Positions 45,139 through 55,431 are shown, numbered from the stretch's first letter. The stretch: 64,000 nucleotides of DNA from Sulfurimonas sp. (GCF_029027405.1 NZ_CP093396.1:1240001-1304000); one strand, 5' to 3'. Numbers and translations: made by a program. Notes: generated by a model from the sequence alone, not told the origin.

Positions 45139-46885
45139 ATACTATTTTAAACTCTGCTCCTTTTTTGTTGTTTGCAACAGACAAGGTTCCTCCTACGGTT
45201 TGTTCTATTATCATTTTTGACATATAAAGTCCCATTCCTGTTCCTTTTCCTTGCTCTTTAGTTGTAAAGTATGGCTCAAAAATTCTATTTATAACTTTTT
45301 TATCAATACCACCAGCATTATCGCTAACTGTAATTATATTTTGTTGTAAACTAATAAATATTTTTCCATTAGATGTTTTGTTCTCTATTAAAGCGTCTTT
45401 TGCATTTGTTATTAAGTTCAGTATAACTTGCAAAAATTCACTTTCAATAGTAGTTAGTTTAAAATCTTCTCCTAAAACTTTTATAGATATATTTAAATTA
45501 TTTAGTTGAGCTGATTGAATTGAAATTGTAGTAAAAATGGCCTCTTTAACACTAAATGTCTTTTTGATTTTATCTATTCTAAAAAAGTTTCTAAAATCAT
45601 CTATCGTTTTGCTCATAAAGTTCATTGTTTTTGTTTGCTTAATTATAAAAGAGTCTAAAAATTCAGCATCTATTAGCCCATCTACATAGTCATCATCTAA
45701 GTTTTGTATATTTATATTTAATGAGTTTAGAGGTTGCCTCCATTGGTGTGCGATTGCTCCAACCATCTCTCCCATTGCTGCAAGTTTTGATTGTTCTTGC
45801 ATAATTTTATCTTTTTGAATAAGTTCATTTGTTTGTTTCTTTACTTCTTCTTCAAGATAATCTTTTGTTGTTATAATCCTATACAATAAAAATAGTATTA
45901 TTGAGAAAATAATGAATGATAAAAAGTTAATAAGTTGATACCGTAAAAGAATATTTATGATATGTTGTGAATCGGTATATGAAACTATATATGCTGATGT
46001 ACTTTTATTTTTTATGCTTTGAATAGGTAAAAATGCTAAAATTAGTGCTTTGTGTTTATATACACTGAAAAATGCAAATTTTTTCTGATCATTCATATTT
46101 TTTTTAATTAATTTTTTATTAGGTTTAATTATGTATTCTGCTAAGTTATCTATAGTTATTTTATCTTTATGGTGTGTAGATGTAAATATATAACTATTAT
46201 TTTCTATACTTTGCTTATAGTCTAAATATAGATAACTTTTGCTCCATTTTTTAGTATTATATATATTCTTTTTTATAAGAAAGTGAGAGTATATTTTATT
46301 TACATTTGTTAAATTATTTTGCATTAGTTTGGAACTAAAAGATATCTCATAACACCCTATATATTTTTTATTTACATCAAAAAGAGGAAAAACATTTCTA
46401 AAAGAGTGTGTAGTTTTCCCTTGTTCAAATCCAGAACTTGCCTTATGTGTTTTATTGGTATAAACTAAAGTATATCTAACTTGGCTAAGATTATCTCCAA
46501 ACTCATCAACTCTGTGCATTCTTAAAAATACCGTATTATCTGGAAGTGTGAACTGAAATTGAAGAACACCTTTCATCTTCATCGATTTATATTTTTTGAA
46601 TAGATGATTGTAAAGAATTTTTCTTAATTTTACTCTTTGTTGTTCATTCGCTATTGTCGCTTTTGATATGATATCAATAATTTTTGGATCACTTTTGAAA
46701 AGGTAATTCATGGCATTAGCATCTATTGCGTTATAGTTGATGGTTATGTCAAAGTTAGTTTGTAGTACTTTTAAAGCTTCATTTCGTTCATTTTGTATAA
46801 GAGATTCACGATTGAGATTATTTATATAGTACATAAAAAACATTAAAACAGTAAAAACTAAAAAAAATTTTATTTTTAGTTTCAA
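45122..46885 (-). CDS. Membrane sensor histidine kinase
   Basis: The 587-residue kinase has two membrane spans (about 5-22 and 318-336) enclosing a periplasmic sensor of about 290 residues that looks like a double-Cache fold. The cytosolic part has a coiled coil and the phospho-acceptor box GAIAHQWRQPLNSL (about residue 378), then the ATPase motifs NLITNAKDAL, ITVSDNAGGID and GTGMGLYMSKMI. The HQWRQP version is typical of Campylobacterota. The ligand is unknown. It overlaps the upstream response regulator-GGDEF gene by four bases, so the two form a coupled two-component system. Confidence 0.92.
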   Translation of the reverse strand: MKLKIKFFLVFTVLMFFMYYINNLNRESLIQNERNEALKVLQTNFDITINYNAIDANAMNYLFKSDPKIIDIISKATIANEQQRVKLRKILYNHLFKKYKSMKMKGVLQFQFTLPDNTVFLRMHRVDEFGDNLSQVRYTLVYTNKTHKASSGFEQGKTTHSFRNVFPLFDVNKKYIGCYEISFSSKLMQNNLTNVNKIYSHFLIKKNIYNTKKWSKSYLYLDYKQSIENNSYIFTSTHHKDKITIDNLAEYIIKPNKKLIKKNMNDQKKFAFFSVYKHKALILAFLPIQSIKNKSTSAYIVSYTDSQHIINILLRYQLINFLSFIIFSIILFLLYRIITTKDYLEEEVKKQTNELIQKDKIMQEQSKLAAMGEMVGAIAHQWRQPLNSLNINIQNLDDDYVDGLIDAEFLDSFIIKQTKTMNFMSKTIDDFRNFFRIDKIKKTFSVKEAIFTTISIQSAQLNNLNISIKVLGEDFKLTTIESEFLQVILNLITNAKDALIENKTSNGKIFISLQQNIITVSDNAGGIDKKVINRIFEPYFTTKEQGKGTGMGLYMSKMIIEQTVGGTLSVANNKKGAEFKIVFNSLV

Positions 46886-48165
46886 ACAACACTTCTTAAG
46901 CAGTTTCTACCACTATGTTTTGCTTCATAAAGTGCTTCATCTGCTCTTTTGAAAATCGACTCTTTGGTGTCACCTTTTTTGTACGAACTTAGTCCAAAAC
47001 TAGCTGTTACTTTACCTGCTGATTTATGCTGTATGTTTTGTATTATTTTTCTAAAGTTTTCAGTAAGTTTTGTGGCAATTTCTAAGTTTGTATTTGTGAA
47101 AAGTATAACAAACTCTTCTCCTCCCCATCTTGCAAAAAAGTCACTTTCTCTTTTATTTTGCTCTATGCTTTGACTAAGTATTGTTAATATTTCATCTCCT
47201 ATAAGGTGACCAAACATATCATTAAATTTTTTAAAATGATCTATATCTAAAATTACAAGAGAGAACTTTCTATTGTATCTTTTTGATTGAGTAAGTTCAT
47301 ATTCAAAAACTTCTTCAAATTTTTCTCTATTACTTATACCTGTAAGAGAATCTTTATATACTTTTTTTTCGGTAGCTTCTTTTTCTTGGCTTAATTTTGT
47401 TATATCTGTAAAATTTATTAGATAATTTATATCATTTATTTTTGATACATTGATAAAAAATGATTTATAAATATTTTTACTATTTTTTAATTTTACTACT
47501 CTTAAAGTTTCGTCTATAGCTTGTATGCAGTCGTAAAAATCTTTGCCATTTCTTATATTTTGTAATATATTTTCTTTGTTTATAATGTTATTTTCATTAT
47601 TGAAAATATCTAAAAAAGTATAAAATTTAGTATGAAATTCTTCTATAGATGAGACACAAAAAAAGTTTAAAAAAGAGGTACTAACAAATGAGATATTGGT
47701 TGTATCGGTAATCACCGTTATACTGTTTTCGGAATCAATAATATATTGAAGTATGTCTCTTTGTTCTTTGTTTTGCTTTTCTAGCATAATTCTATATGAT
47801 AATTTTTGTATTAAAGTTTGAAGTGACTTTTTTTGTACAGGCTTAAGTAAAAAACCTTCGACATGTAGTTCGATAGCTTCTAAAAGATACGCACTTTCAC
47901 TGTGAGCAGTAGTAAAGACTATATTTGCATCTGCATCTATCTCTTTTATTTTTTTTGCCATGTCTATGCCATTCATTATTGGCATTTGTATATCGGTGAC
48001 TATTATATTTGGAAGGTATTTTTTATAAAGTTCTAAACCTTCAAGACCATTGCTTGCAGTATAAAGTTTTTTTGAAATTCTACTAAGTGCTTTTGCATAT
48101 CCATCTAAAATATCTTGCTCATCTTCAACATAAAGAATTGTTACTGTGTCGGTATATTTGTTCAT
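46882..48165 (-). CDS. Response regulator with GGDEF output (diguanylate cyclase)
   Basis: The 427-residue protein has a receiver domain with YVEDEQD and phospho-acceptor aspartate in NIIVTDIQMPIMNGIDMAKKI, a central PAS-like region, and a C-terminal diguanylate cyclase domain with WGGEEFVIL, active-type GGEEF. It would make cyclic-di-GMP when phosphorylated by the kinase whose gene it overlaps. The ATG preceded by AGGGAG (six bases) is chosen over an upstream GTG. Confidence 0.93.
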   Translation of the reverse strand: MNKYTDTVTILYVEDEQDILDGYAKALSRISKKLYTASNGLEGLELYKKYLPNIIVTDIQMPIMNGIDMAKKIKEIDADANIVFTTAHSESAYLLEAIELHVEGFLLKPVQKKSLQTLIQKLSYRIMLEKQNKEQRDILQYIIDSENSITVITDTTNISFVSTSFLNFFCVSSIEEFHTKFYTFLDIFNNENNIINKENILQNIRNGKDFYDCIQAIDETLRVVKLKNSKNIYKSFFINVSKINDINYLINFTDITKLSQEKEATEKKVYKDSLTGISNREKFEEVFEYELTQSKRYNRKFSLVILDIDHFKKFNDMFGHLIGDEILTILSQSIEQNKRESDFFARWGGEEFVILFTNTNLEIATKLTENFRKIIQNIQHKSAGKVTASFGLSSYKKGDTKESIFKRADEALYEAKHSGRNCLRSVV

Positions 48166-48230
48166 AATGCTCCCTGTCACTTATTTTACATCAACTATTT
48201 TTAACTACAAATAAAATAAACTTATTAAAA

Positions 48231-49118
48231 TTATTTTTTATCTATCTTCATGATTAAAAGTATCGAAATAAAAATGATAACTACTCCTGCTATGACCATA
48301 ATATCTACATTTTTATCAAATAGTAACCATGAAATAAATACAGCACTTACAGGCATAAGATAAAAAATAGAGGATACTTTGGAGACTGCTCCTTTTTCTA
48401 TCATAATATAGAGTAATGATAATGCTCCTATACTCACACCCACACTCATATATGATAAGGCTATGATAAAATCACTATTAAAATTCATATGAATATCTTC
48501 AAAAAATAAAAAAGGAATCACTAAAATTGTAGAAGACAATGTTTGTATCGCTCCCCCTGAAAAAAGATTCATATTTACACAGTATTTTTTTTGATATAAA
48601 TTACCAAAACTTAAACCAAATAACGCAACAAAAGAAAACAATATCCCAAATATCTCTGTCATAGAAAAACTCATAGAAGAGATAATAACCAAACAAACAC
48701 CTGTAAACCCAGTAATAAGACCAATAACTACATATTTGCTTACATTTTCACCTAAAAATTTCATTGCAAAATAAGTTACTACAATTGGTTGTAAAGCTAT
48801 AACTAAAGCATTTAATGAAGCACTTACACCATAAGAAATTGATAAAAATACACCAATAGAAAAAGTACCTACAGTTAAACTTCCTGCTATACAGATATGT
48901 AAAAACTCTTTTATAGTTTTTGGCCAAGAAGATTTTAAATAGTATGCAATAGTAAGTAAAATAATAAAAGCAATGAAAAATCTTAAAGCCAAAAATGCCA
49001 TAGGTGATGCATTTTCTAATCCAAACTGAGTAAATACAAATCCACTTCCATAAAGGAGTACAAAACCAATCGCTAAAAAACTACCTTCTATTGATTTTTT
49101 TATCTTATATTTATACAT
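48231..49118 (-). CDS. EamA/DMT-family membrane transporter
   Basis: The 295-residue protein has ten hydrophobic spans arranged as two EamA repeats, with LYGSGFVFTQFGLENASPMAFLALRF at the first and GVSIGALSLLYIMIEKGAVSKVSSIFYLMPVSAVFISWL at the second. These transporters export amino acids or other metabolites or drugs. AGGAGG lies nine bases before the chosen ATG; the longer ORF from GTG is rejected. Two palindromic boxes upstream fit repression by the adjacent TetR protein, which is encoded upstream on the same strand. Confidence 0.85.
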   Translation of the reverse strand: MYKYKIKKSIEGSFLAIGFVLLYGSGFVFTQFGLENASPMAFLALRFFIAFIILLTIAYYLKSSWPKTIKEFLHICIAGSLTVGTFSIGVFLSISYGVSASLNALVIALQPIVVTYFAMKFLGENVSKYVVIGLITGFTGVCLVIISSMSFSMTEIFGILFSFVALFGLSFGNLYQKKYCVNMNLFSGGAIQTLSSTILVIPFLFFEDIHMNFNSDFIIALSYMSVGVSIGALSLLYIMIEKGAVSKVSSIFYLMPVSAVFISWLLFDKNVDIMVIAGVVIIFISILLIMKIDKK

Positions 49119-49138
49119 ATAACTAATCCTCCTATATA

Positions 49139-49162
49139 ACACTTGACTAATTAGTCAAGTGT
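49139..49162. promoter_or_regulatory. 24-bp perfect palindrome, probable TetR operator 1
   Basis: The half ACACTTGACTAA is followed immediately by its exact reverse complement. It lies about 20 bases upstream of the EamA start codon, between it and the TetR gene. Position and symmetry are as expected for the operator of the TetR-family regulator encoded next door. Confidence 0.75.
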
Positions 49163-49177
49163 GAGTGTATCAGAAAG

Positions 49178-49193
49178 TTGACTGATTAGTCAA
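49178..49193. promoter_or_regulatory. Second copy of the operator, probable TetR operator 2
   Basis: TTGACTGATTAGTCAA repeats the core of the first palindrome (TTGACTAATTAGTCAA) with one changed base. The two cores are centred about 35 bases apart, so two dimers could bind the EamA promoter. Confidence 0.7.
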
Positions 49194-49217
49194 TAGTGTC
49201 TACTTGATATAGCTTTA

Positions 49218-49793
49218 TTATTTTTTGAATTTTAGTGAATTTAAGAAAAGTTCTAATTGAGAAATACAGTTATTAAATATACCAGCATCATGAGATTTTT
49301 TGGCAGTGATTAAACAACCCTCTATAGATGCTACAACAAATATAGCTAAGGATTTAACATTATTGTGTTGTATCTCTTTATTTTGGATAGCTTTTGAAAG
49401 TACATCTTCTATGATTTTTTCAAATCTAAAATATACTGTCTCTAAAGCAGATTTAAATTCTTTGTCTTTTGATGATAGTTCTTGAACTAAGTTATTTACT
49501 TTACACCCTGATACAAAATCAAAGTTTTTTCTATCTTTTATTAGTTTTAAAAGTTCTTCTATAATATTAGTGTCATATTGTAAAAGAACTGAATATTTAT
49601 TTTCTATATAATCATGCACTCGCTCTTTTATGACAGCAAGTCCCAACTCTTTTTTAGATTTAAAGAAGTGATATATAGAACCTTTATTCATATTGGCTTG
49701 TTTTAAAATTTTATCTATAGAAGTAGAATAGTAACCATTATAATAAAACTCATCAAAGGCTACATCTAAAAGTTTTTCTCTTGAACTACCCAT
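49218..49793 (-). CDS. TetR-family transcriptional regulator
   Basis: The 191-residue protein has the TetR DNA-binding head: SSREKLLDVAFDEFYYNGYYSTSIDKILKQANMNKGSIYHFFKSKKELGLAVI. The C-terminal ligand domain contains an EELLKLIKDRKNFDFVSGCKVNNLVQELS segment like the YcdC/AcrR-type subgroup. It lies upstream of the EamA transporter gene on the same strand, separated by the two palindromes. It likely represses that transporter until an effector binds. AGGAG lies upstream of its start. Confidence 0.92.
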   Translation of the reverse strand: MGSSREKLLDVAFDEFYYNGYYSTSIDKILKQANMNKGSIYHFFKSKKELGLAVIKERVHDYIENKYSVLLQYDTNIIEELLKLIKDRKNFDFVSGCKVNNLVQELSSKDKEFKSALETVYFRFEKIIEDVLSKAIQNKEIQHNNVKSLAIFVVASIEGCLITAKKSHDAGIFNNCISQLELFLNSLKFKK

Positions 49794-49881
49794 GCTAAAT
49801 TACTCCTATTATTATGACTTCTCAAATAATATCCTAAATCTATTTTAAAGTTAATTAGTTATATTATTTAAAGGATTTTTT

Positions 49882-50589
49882 ATGAGTAAAGTTTTAATTT
49901 TAACAGGAGCAGGCATAAGTGCTGAGTCTGGCATCTCTACTTTTAGAGATAGTGATGGACTTTGGGAAAACCACCGCATTGAAGATGTTTGTACTGCTGG
50001 ATGTTTAGATACAAATGAAGAAGCAACAAAAAAGTTTTATGATGCAAGACGGGAAGATATAAAAGATAAAAAACCAAACTATGCTCATCAACTCATAGTA
50101 GAACTAAAGCAAAAATATCCTCAAGAGATAGCAGTGCTTACTCAAAATGTAGATGATTTATTTGAAAAGGCTGGTATGAAAAGTGATGAAATTGTACATC
50201 TTCATGGTTTTTTAAAAGAACTTAGATGTAGAGGTTGTGATGAGATATTTGATATTGCTTATAAAGCACAAGATTCTTTTGCCAATTTATGTGAATCTTG
50301 TGGCTCACAACTTAGACCAAATATAGTATTCTTTGGTGAAGCAGCACCTAAATACCAGATACTTACTCAAAAACTAAATGAGTGTGAATTAATAGTAATA
50401 ATTGGAACTAGTGGAAATGTTTTAGATGTAACATACTTTGCACAACTTACAGATAAATCAATACTTAATAATTTAGAAAAAAGTTCAGCTATAGATGATA
50501 GTTGTTTTACTAAAGTATATTACGCTAAAGCAACAGATGCAATAGCCGAAATAGCTGAATATATAGAGGATTTTTTAGAAGAGTTGTAA
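49882..50589 (+). CDS. cobB: Sirtuin NAD-dependent protein deacylase
   Basis: The 235-residue protein has the class III sirtuin core: TGAGISAESGISTFRDSDGLWE, TQNVDDLFEKAG, HLHG, a zinc ribbon CRGC...CESCG and NIVFFGEAAP. The FYDARR motif matches the Y/R pair that recognises succinyl-lysine in CobB and SIRT5, so it is likely a desuccinylase/deacetylase. It is divergent from the TetR gene. The gene lies 60 bases before the ccsBA gene, on the same strand. Confidence 0.94.
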   Translation: MSKVLILTGAGISAESGISTFRDSDGLWENHRIEDVCTAGCLDTNEEATKKFYDARREDIKDKKPNYAHQLIVELKQKYPQEIAVLTQNVDDLFEKAGMKSDEIVHLHGFLKELRCRGCDEIFDIAYKAQDSFANLCESCGSQLRPNIVFFGEAAPKYQILTQKLNECELIVIIGTSGNVLDVTYFAQLTDKSILNNLEKSSAIDDSCFTKVYYAKATDAIAEIAEYIEDFLEEL

Positions 50590-50649
50590 TTCTTAATCCT
50601 CCATTATCTTATTTTAACTAAAATAGCTTTTTAATTTAAAGGCTATTTT

Positions 50650-53600
50650 ATGAAACAACTATTTTCTCTTTTTGGTTCTATGAAAACTATGGCAGTTCTC
50701 ATGTCCCTCTTCGCTTTAGCTATTGGCTATGCAACATTTATAGAAAATGATTATGGAACTATAACTGCTAAAGCAGATGTTTATAACGCTAGATGGTTTG
50801 AAGTTTTAATGCTTTTTTTAACCATAAACCTTATGTTAAATATTTACAATTATAAAATGTATACTATAAAGAAAGCTTCTATATTTATGTTTCACATTTC
50901 TTTTATTGTTATACTTATTGGTGCAGCAATTACTCGTTATGTTGGATATGAAGGAACTATGCATATTCGTGAAGGTGCTACTTCTTCGACTATGATAAGT
51001 TCAGATACTTACTTTAGAGTAGATGCAAAAGTAGGAGATAAACATATTATTTCAGAACAATCATTATACCTCTCCAAACGACTTATTAACAATGTAAATG
51101 CTTCCCTTGAAATCGAAGGTAAAAAAGTTAGTGTTGAGATGATAGAGTATATTCCAGATGCGGTTGAGACAACAGTTGAGTCGAAAACTGGCAAGGCTAT
51201 GGCATCTATGATGGTTACTGGTAGTGGAAAAGGTGAGCCAATCACGCTTATCGAAGGTGAGTTTTATTCGAGTGAAAACTTCGTTTTAGATTTTGGCTCA
51301 GGAAAATCATTTGATAAGATGACAATATCTGTTTTTGTTCAAGATGATAAATTTTTTATGAAACATGATATGCCTCTTACATTTTTAAAGATGGATGATA
51401 ATTCAAAAGGTGTTTTAGATGCAAATGATAAACAGCCATTTACGACAAGAACACTTTTTTCTACTGCTGGTGGCGGATTTGTTCTTCGTAATTTTTATGC
51501 TCATGCACAGAAAAAAATTGTTTCAAATCCGAATGCATCTGCACAAAGACCAGGTATAGATGCACTTAGATTTAATGTAAAAGTAGGAGATGTTTCAAAA
51601 AATGTTCTTATATATGGACAATCTGGAAGAATGGCAAAAGAACATCACAATGAGATAAACGGTGTTGATGTTCATTTGTCTTATGGTTCAAAAAGACTTA
51701 CTCTTCCTTTTGAGGTAAAACTTTTAGACTTTGAGTTAGACAGATATCCTGGGTCAATGAGTCCAGCATCTTATGCTAGTGAAGTTATTTTAATCGATAA
51801 AGAGCAAAATATAGAGATGCCATATAGAATTTACATGAATAATATTTTAGAGCATCGTGGTTATAGATTTTTTCAATCATCTTATGACAGAGATGAAAAA
51901 GGAACTGTTCTTTCTGTCAACAATGATCCAGGAACACTCCCTACCTATATAGGTTATTTTCTTTTATCTTTAGGTATGGTTTGGTCTTTATTTTCTAGAA
52001 AAAATAGATTTGCACAGTTGGCAAAACGAGCAAAAAAAGCGGCTGATGAAAAAGCACTTGGAAGCTTAATCGCTCTAGCTTTAGTATTTAGTATTTCTCC
52101 ATCGTTTGCAGAGGACTTAAATCCAACTATTAAAACTATTATGTCTTTTGATAAGGCACATGCTAAAAAATTTGGAGAGTTAGTTATACAAGATAGTGGC
52201 GGTAGGATGAAGCCTATGGATACTCTATCAACTGAAATATTAGCAAAAATATATAGAGGCTCACATGTTAATGTAGGTGAGTATAAATTAGACTCAAACC
52301 AAGTAATATTAGGAATGATGGTAAAGCCAGATGCTTATCGTGATATAAAAATTATCTATACAAAAAATGAAGAGATAAATAAAATTATTGGTACAAGTAT
52401 AGATGCCAAGTATGCCTCTTTCGCTCAGTTTTTTTCAGACCCAGATAAAATGAGTGGTTATAAGTTAGCACAGATTGTAGATGAAGCAGTTAGAAAAGAG
52501 CCAAAACATAGAAATATGTTAGATAAAGCTGCTTTAAAAGTTGATGAAAGAGTAAATATTTCTTACTCTGTTTATACAGGTTCTTTGATGAGAATTTGGC
52601 CAAAACCAAATGATGTAAGTAATAAATGGTACCCAACAATAGAAGCACTTCAGACATTTACGCCAGTTGATGGTGAAAGATTGAGAATTATAGCGGTAGA
52701 GTATTTTACAGCGATTGATAAAGCATTACAAAATTCTGATTGGAGTGATGCAAACAAAGCGATTGTTAAATTAGCAAAATATCAAAGCTTTTATGGTGGA
52801 GAAGTTTACCCATCTCTTGATAGAGTTCGAGCAGAAGTTTTTTATAATAAAGCTAATATCTTTGAATCACTTTATCCTTTTTATTTTATATTAGGTTTTA
52901 TACTTTTAGTTCTAAGTTTTGTAAAAATTATTAAACCAAAGTTCAACTTAGCAATTTATTCAAAAATTATACTAGGTCTTTTAGTGGTATTTTTTATAGC
53001 TCATACTTTTGGACTTGGTTTGAGATGGTATATTTCAGGTCATGCTCCTTGGTCAAATGGCTACGAGTCTATGATATATATAGGTTGGGCAACACTTTTA
53101 GCAGGTTTTATTTTTTCAAAACGCTCATCTATAACTATGGCATCTACAGCTATTTTAACAGGTTTGATTTTATTTGTGGCACATCTAAACTGGATGGATC
53201 CTCAAGTTACAAATATTGTTCCTGTTTTAAATTCTTACTGGTTAAGTATTCATGTCGCTGTAATTACTGCTAGTTATGGTTTCTTAGGTCTAGGTGCTCT
53301 TTTAGGCTTTATTGTTATTTTATTATTTATGATTAAAACAACCAACAATGAAAAGCATATAGGTTTATCTATAAAAGAGTTGAACTCTATAAGTGAGATG
53401 AGTTTAATGGCTGGGCTTGTTCTGCTAACTATTGGAAACTTTTTAGGTGGTGTTTGGGCAAATGAGTCTTGGGGTAGATACTGGGGTTGGGATCCAAAAG
53501 AAACATGGGCATTAGTAACGATTTTGATTTACGCTATTGTTGTGCATCTAAGGTTTATTAAGTTAATTTATAGTGAATTTAATTTTGCAGTTATCTCACT

Positions 53601-53772
53601 TTTATCTTATTCTTCAGTCATCATGACTTACTTCGGAGTAAATTACTATCTTGCTGGACTTCACTCTTATGCAAAAGGTGACCCAGTTCCTGTTCCTGAT
53701 TTTGTGCCTATAACTTATGCTGTAATATTTGTTTTCGTTTTAATAGCTTTTAGAAATAGAAAGATAGCTTAG
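50650..53772 (+). CDS. ccsBA: Fused cytochrome c haem-lyase CcsBA (ResB-CcsA)
   Basis: The 1040-residue protein joins a ResB-like N-terminal part (four spans with a large periplasmic domain) to CcsA, whose WWD domain reads GGVWANESWGRYWGWDPKETWA. Conserved histidines sit in the surrounding transmembrane segments (SGHAPWSNGYESM, VAHLNWMDP-type). A soluble insert between the parts (about 485-740, with DSGGRMKPMDTLSTEIL) is characteristic of the Campylobacterota fusion. It attaches haem to CxxCH apocytochromes in the periplasm, serving the peroxidase and cytochrome c found in this window. Sirtuin and DUF2461 genes flank it. Confidence 0.95.
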   Translation: MKQLFSLFGSMKTMAVLMSLFALAIGYATFIENDYGTITAKADVYNARWFEVLMLFLTINLMLNIYNYKMYTIKKASIFMFHISFIVILIGAAITRYVGYEGTMHIREGATSSTMISSDTYFRVDAKVGDKHIISEQSLYLSKRLINNVNASLEIEGKKVSVEMIEYIPDAVETTVESKTGKAMASMMVTGSGKGEPITLIEGEFYSSENFVLDFGSGKSFDKMTISVFVQDDKFFMKHDMPLTFLKMDDNSKGVLDANDKQPFTTRTLFSTAGGGFVLRNFYAHAQKKIVSNPNASAQRPGIDALRFNVKVGDVSKNVLIYGQSGRMAKEHHNEINGVDVHLSYGSKRLTLPFEVKLLDFELDRYPGSMSPASYASEVILIDKEQNIEMPYRIYMNNILEHRGYRFFQSSYDRDEKGTVLSVNNDPGTLPTYIGYFLLSLGMVWSLFSRKNRFAQLAKRAKKAADEKALGSLIALALVFSISPSFAEDLNPTIKTIMSFDKAHAKKFGELVIQDSGGRMKPMDTLSTEILAKIYRGSHVNVGEYKLDSNQVILGMMVKPDAYRDIKIIYTKNEEINKIIGTSIDAKYASFAQFFSDPDKMSGYKLAQIVDEAVRKEPKHRNMLDKAALKVDERVNISYSVYTGSLMRIWPKPNDVSNKWYPTIEALQTFTPVDGERLRIIAVEYFTAIDKALQNSDWSDANKAIVKLAKYQSFYGGEVYPSLDRVRAEVFYNKANIFESLYPFYFILGFILLVLSFVKIIKPKFNLAIYSKIILGLLVVFFIAHTFGLGLRWYISGHAPWSNGYESMIYIGWATLLAGFIFSKRSSITMASTAILTGLILFVAHLNWMDPQVTNIVPVLNSYWLSIHVAVITASYGFLGLGALLGFIVILLFMIKTTNNEKHIGLSIKELNSISEMSLMAGLVLLTIGNFLGGVWANESWGRYWGWDPKETWALVTILIYAIVVHLRFIKLIYSEFNFAVISLLSYSSVIMTYFGVNYYLAGLHSYAKGDPVPVPDFVPITYAVIFVFVLIAFRNRKIA

Positions 53773-53782
53773 GCTAAGAAAA

Positions 53783-54487
53783 ATGGACTTTAAAGGTTTT
53801 AGTAAAAAAACTCTTCCCTTTTTAGAGTCTATCCGTAAAAACAATGATAAAGAGTGGTTTGAAGCACATAGAAGTGAGTATGAAGAGTTTATCTTGAATC
53901 CTTCACGAGCTTTTGTAGAGGAGTTTGGTGAGCATCTCCAAGCTCTAGAACCAACTATAAACTTTTCTCCTAAAATAAACAAATCACTCTTTCGCATCTA
54001 TCGAGATACAAGAAGAATGGGTGCGATAAAAGTACCTCTCAAACATCGAATTGGTATAATATTTTGGCAAGGAAATGGAAGTCGTATGCAGACTTCATCT
54101 TTTTATCTTCATTTTTCTCCTGATGAACTTTTTGTAGCAGTTGGTGTTAGATGGTTCGAAAAACCTATGCTAGATGCTTATAGAGAGTACATAAAAGATG
54201 ACAAAAGAAGAGAATATCTAAGTACCTTACTTAAAAGTATAGATGCTAAAGGCTATAAAGTCATAGAAAAAGGCTACAAAAGATACCCAAGAGGTTTTAA
54301 TGCCAAAATGCCAGATGCTCATCTTAGTTTGTTCAAAGGTATGGCAACATACAAAATATTAGATCCAAAACTTATAATAGATGGCGATAAATTTATAAGT
54401 ACACTTTATAGCATATATGAAGATATGTTAGAGTTACAGCAAGTTGTTTATGAGATTAGTTTGAGAGTTCAAGAGGAAAATAGTTGA
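53783..54487 (+). CDS. DUF2461 family protein
   Basis: The 234-residue protein has the DUF2461 signature: FLESIRKNNDKEWFEAHRSEYEE, SLFRIYRDTRRMGAIKVPLKHRIG and the central SSFYLHFSPDELFVAVGVRWF. No function is established. It begins ten bases after ccsBA and overlaps the hemH start by four bases, so the three genes are probably one operon. Length is normal for the family. Confidence 0.85.
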   Translation: MDFKGFSKKTLPFLESIRKNNDKEWFEAHRSEYEEFILNPSRAFVEEFGEHLQALEPTINFSPKINKSLFRIYRDTRRMGAIKVPLKHRIGIIFWQGNGSRMQTSSFYLHFSPDELFVAVGVRWFEKPMLDAYREYIKDDKRREYLSTLLKSIDAKGYKVIEKGYKRYPRGFNAKMPDAHLSLFKGMATYKILDPKLIIDGDKFISTLYSIYEDMLELQQVVYEISLRVQEENS

Positions 54488-55431
54488 AAGAAGCAGTAAT
54501 ACTACTAAATATGGGTGGACCAAACAATCTTGATGAAGTTGAGATGTTTTTAAAAAATATGTTTGCTGATAAGAATATATTGACAATGAAGAGTTCTCTA
54601 TTGAGAAAGTTTATTGGTGGAATGATAACTTTTTCAAGGGCTGAAAAATCACAAGATATTTATCGTAAACTTGGCGGAAAATCCCCCATAGTAGGACATA
54701 CTAAAAGTCTTGTAAAAAAGTTGCAACAAAGACTTGGTAATGATGTTATAGTTGATTTTGTTATGAGGTATACTCCTCCATTTGCATCTGAAGTGATAAA
54801 AAAAATAAATAAAGAAGAAGTTGAGAAAATATACCTGATTCCATTATATCCTCAGTTTTCTACAACTACAACAAAGTCATCATTAGATGACTTTGAAGAG
54901 CATTATCACACCGAAGGTGGAGATGCTACTTTAGTAGAGATAAAGCATTTTTTTGAAAATGAAAGCTATAATAAAGCAATTGTAGAGAGAATTAAAGAGA
55001 AGATGGCAGATGCACAGTATGAAGATTTTGACATGATTTTTTCTGCTCATGGACTTCCTCAAAAAATCATAGATGCTGGAGATGTTTATCAGCGTCATAT
55101 TGAGAAACATGTAAAGATATTAAAAAAGATTTTAACAGATGAAAAGATGAAATTTCATGAGATTCATTTGGCATACCAATCCAAAGTTGGACCTATGAAA
55201 TGGCTTCAACCATCACTGGGGGACAAACTTAAAAGTGTTAGAAATAGGGGAGTGATTATTTTTCCTTTGGCTTTTACGATTGATAATTCTGAAACAGATT
55301 TTGAACTAGAGATTGAGTATAGAGAAATAGCAGATGAACTGGGTTTTAAAGAGTACAGAGTATGTAGATGTCCAAATGACAGTGAACATTTTATAGATGC
55401 ATTAGAAAATATATACAATAAAATGAGGTAA
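54484..55431 (+). CDS. hemH: Ferrochelatase
   Basis: The 315-residue protein has LLNMGGPNNLDEVEMFLKNMF, the conserved PLYPQFSTTTTKSSLDDF, IFSAHGLPQKIIDAGDVYQ with the catalytic histidine, and AYQSKVGPMKWLQPS, matching HemH. It inserts ferrous iron into protoporphyrin, supplying haem for the cytochromes handled by CcsBA upstream. It starts at TTG overlapping the DUF2461 stop. A short ORF with ATGA coupling follows and leads to the HAD gene. Confidence 0.96.
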   Translation: MKEAVILLNMGGPNNLDEVEMFLKNMFADKNILTMKSSLLRKFIGGMITFSRAEKSQDIYRKLGGKSPIVGHTKSLVKKLQQRLGNDVIVDFVMRYTPPFASEVIKKINKEEVEKIYLIPLYPQFSTTTTKSSLDDFEEHYHTEGGDATLVEIKHFFENESYNKAIVERIKEKMADAQYEDFDMIFSAHGLPQKIIDAGDVYQRHIEKHVKILKKILTDEKMKFHEIHLAYQSKVGPMKWLQPSLGDKLKSVRNRGVIIFPLAFTIDNSETDFELEIEYREIADELGFKEYRVCRCPNDSEHFIDALENIYNKMR

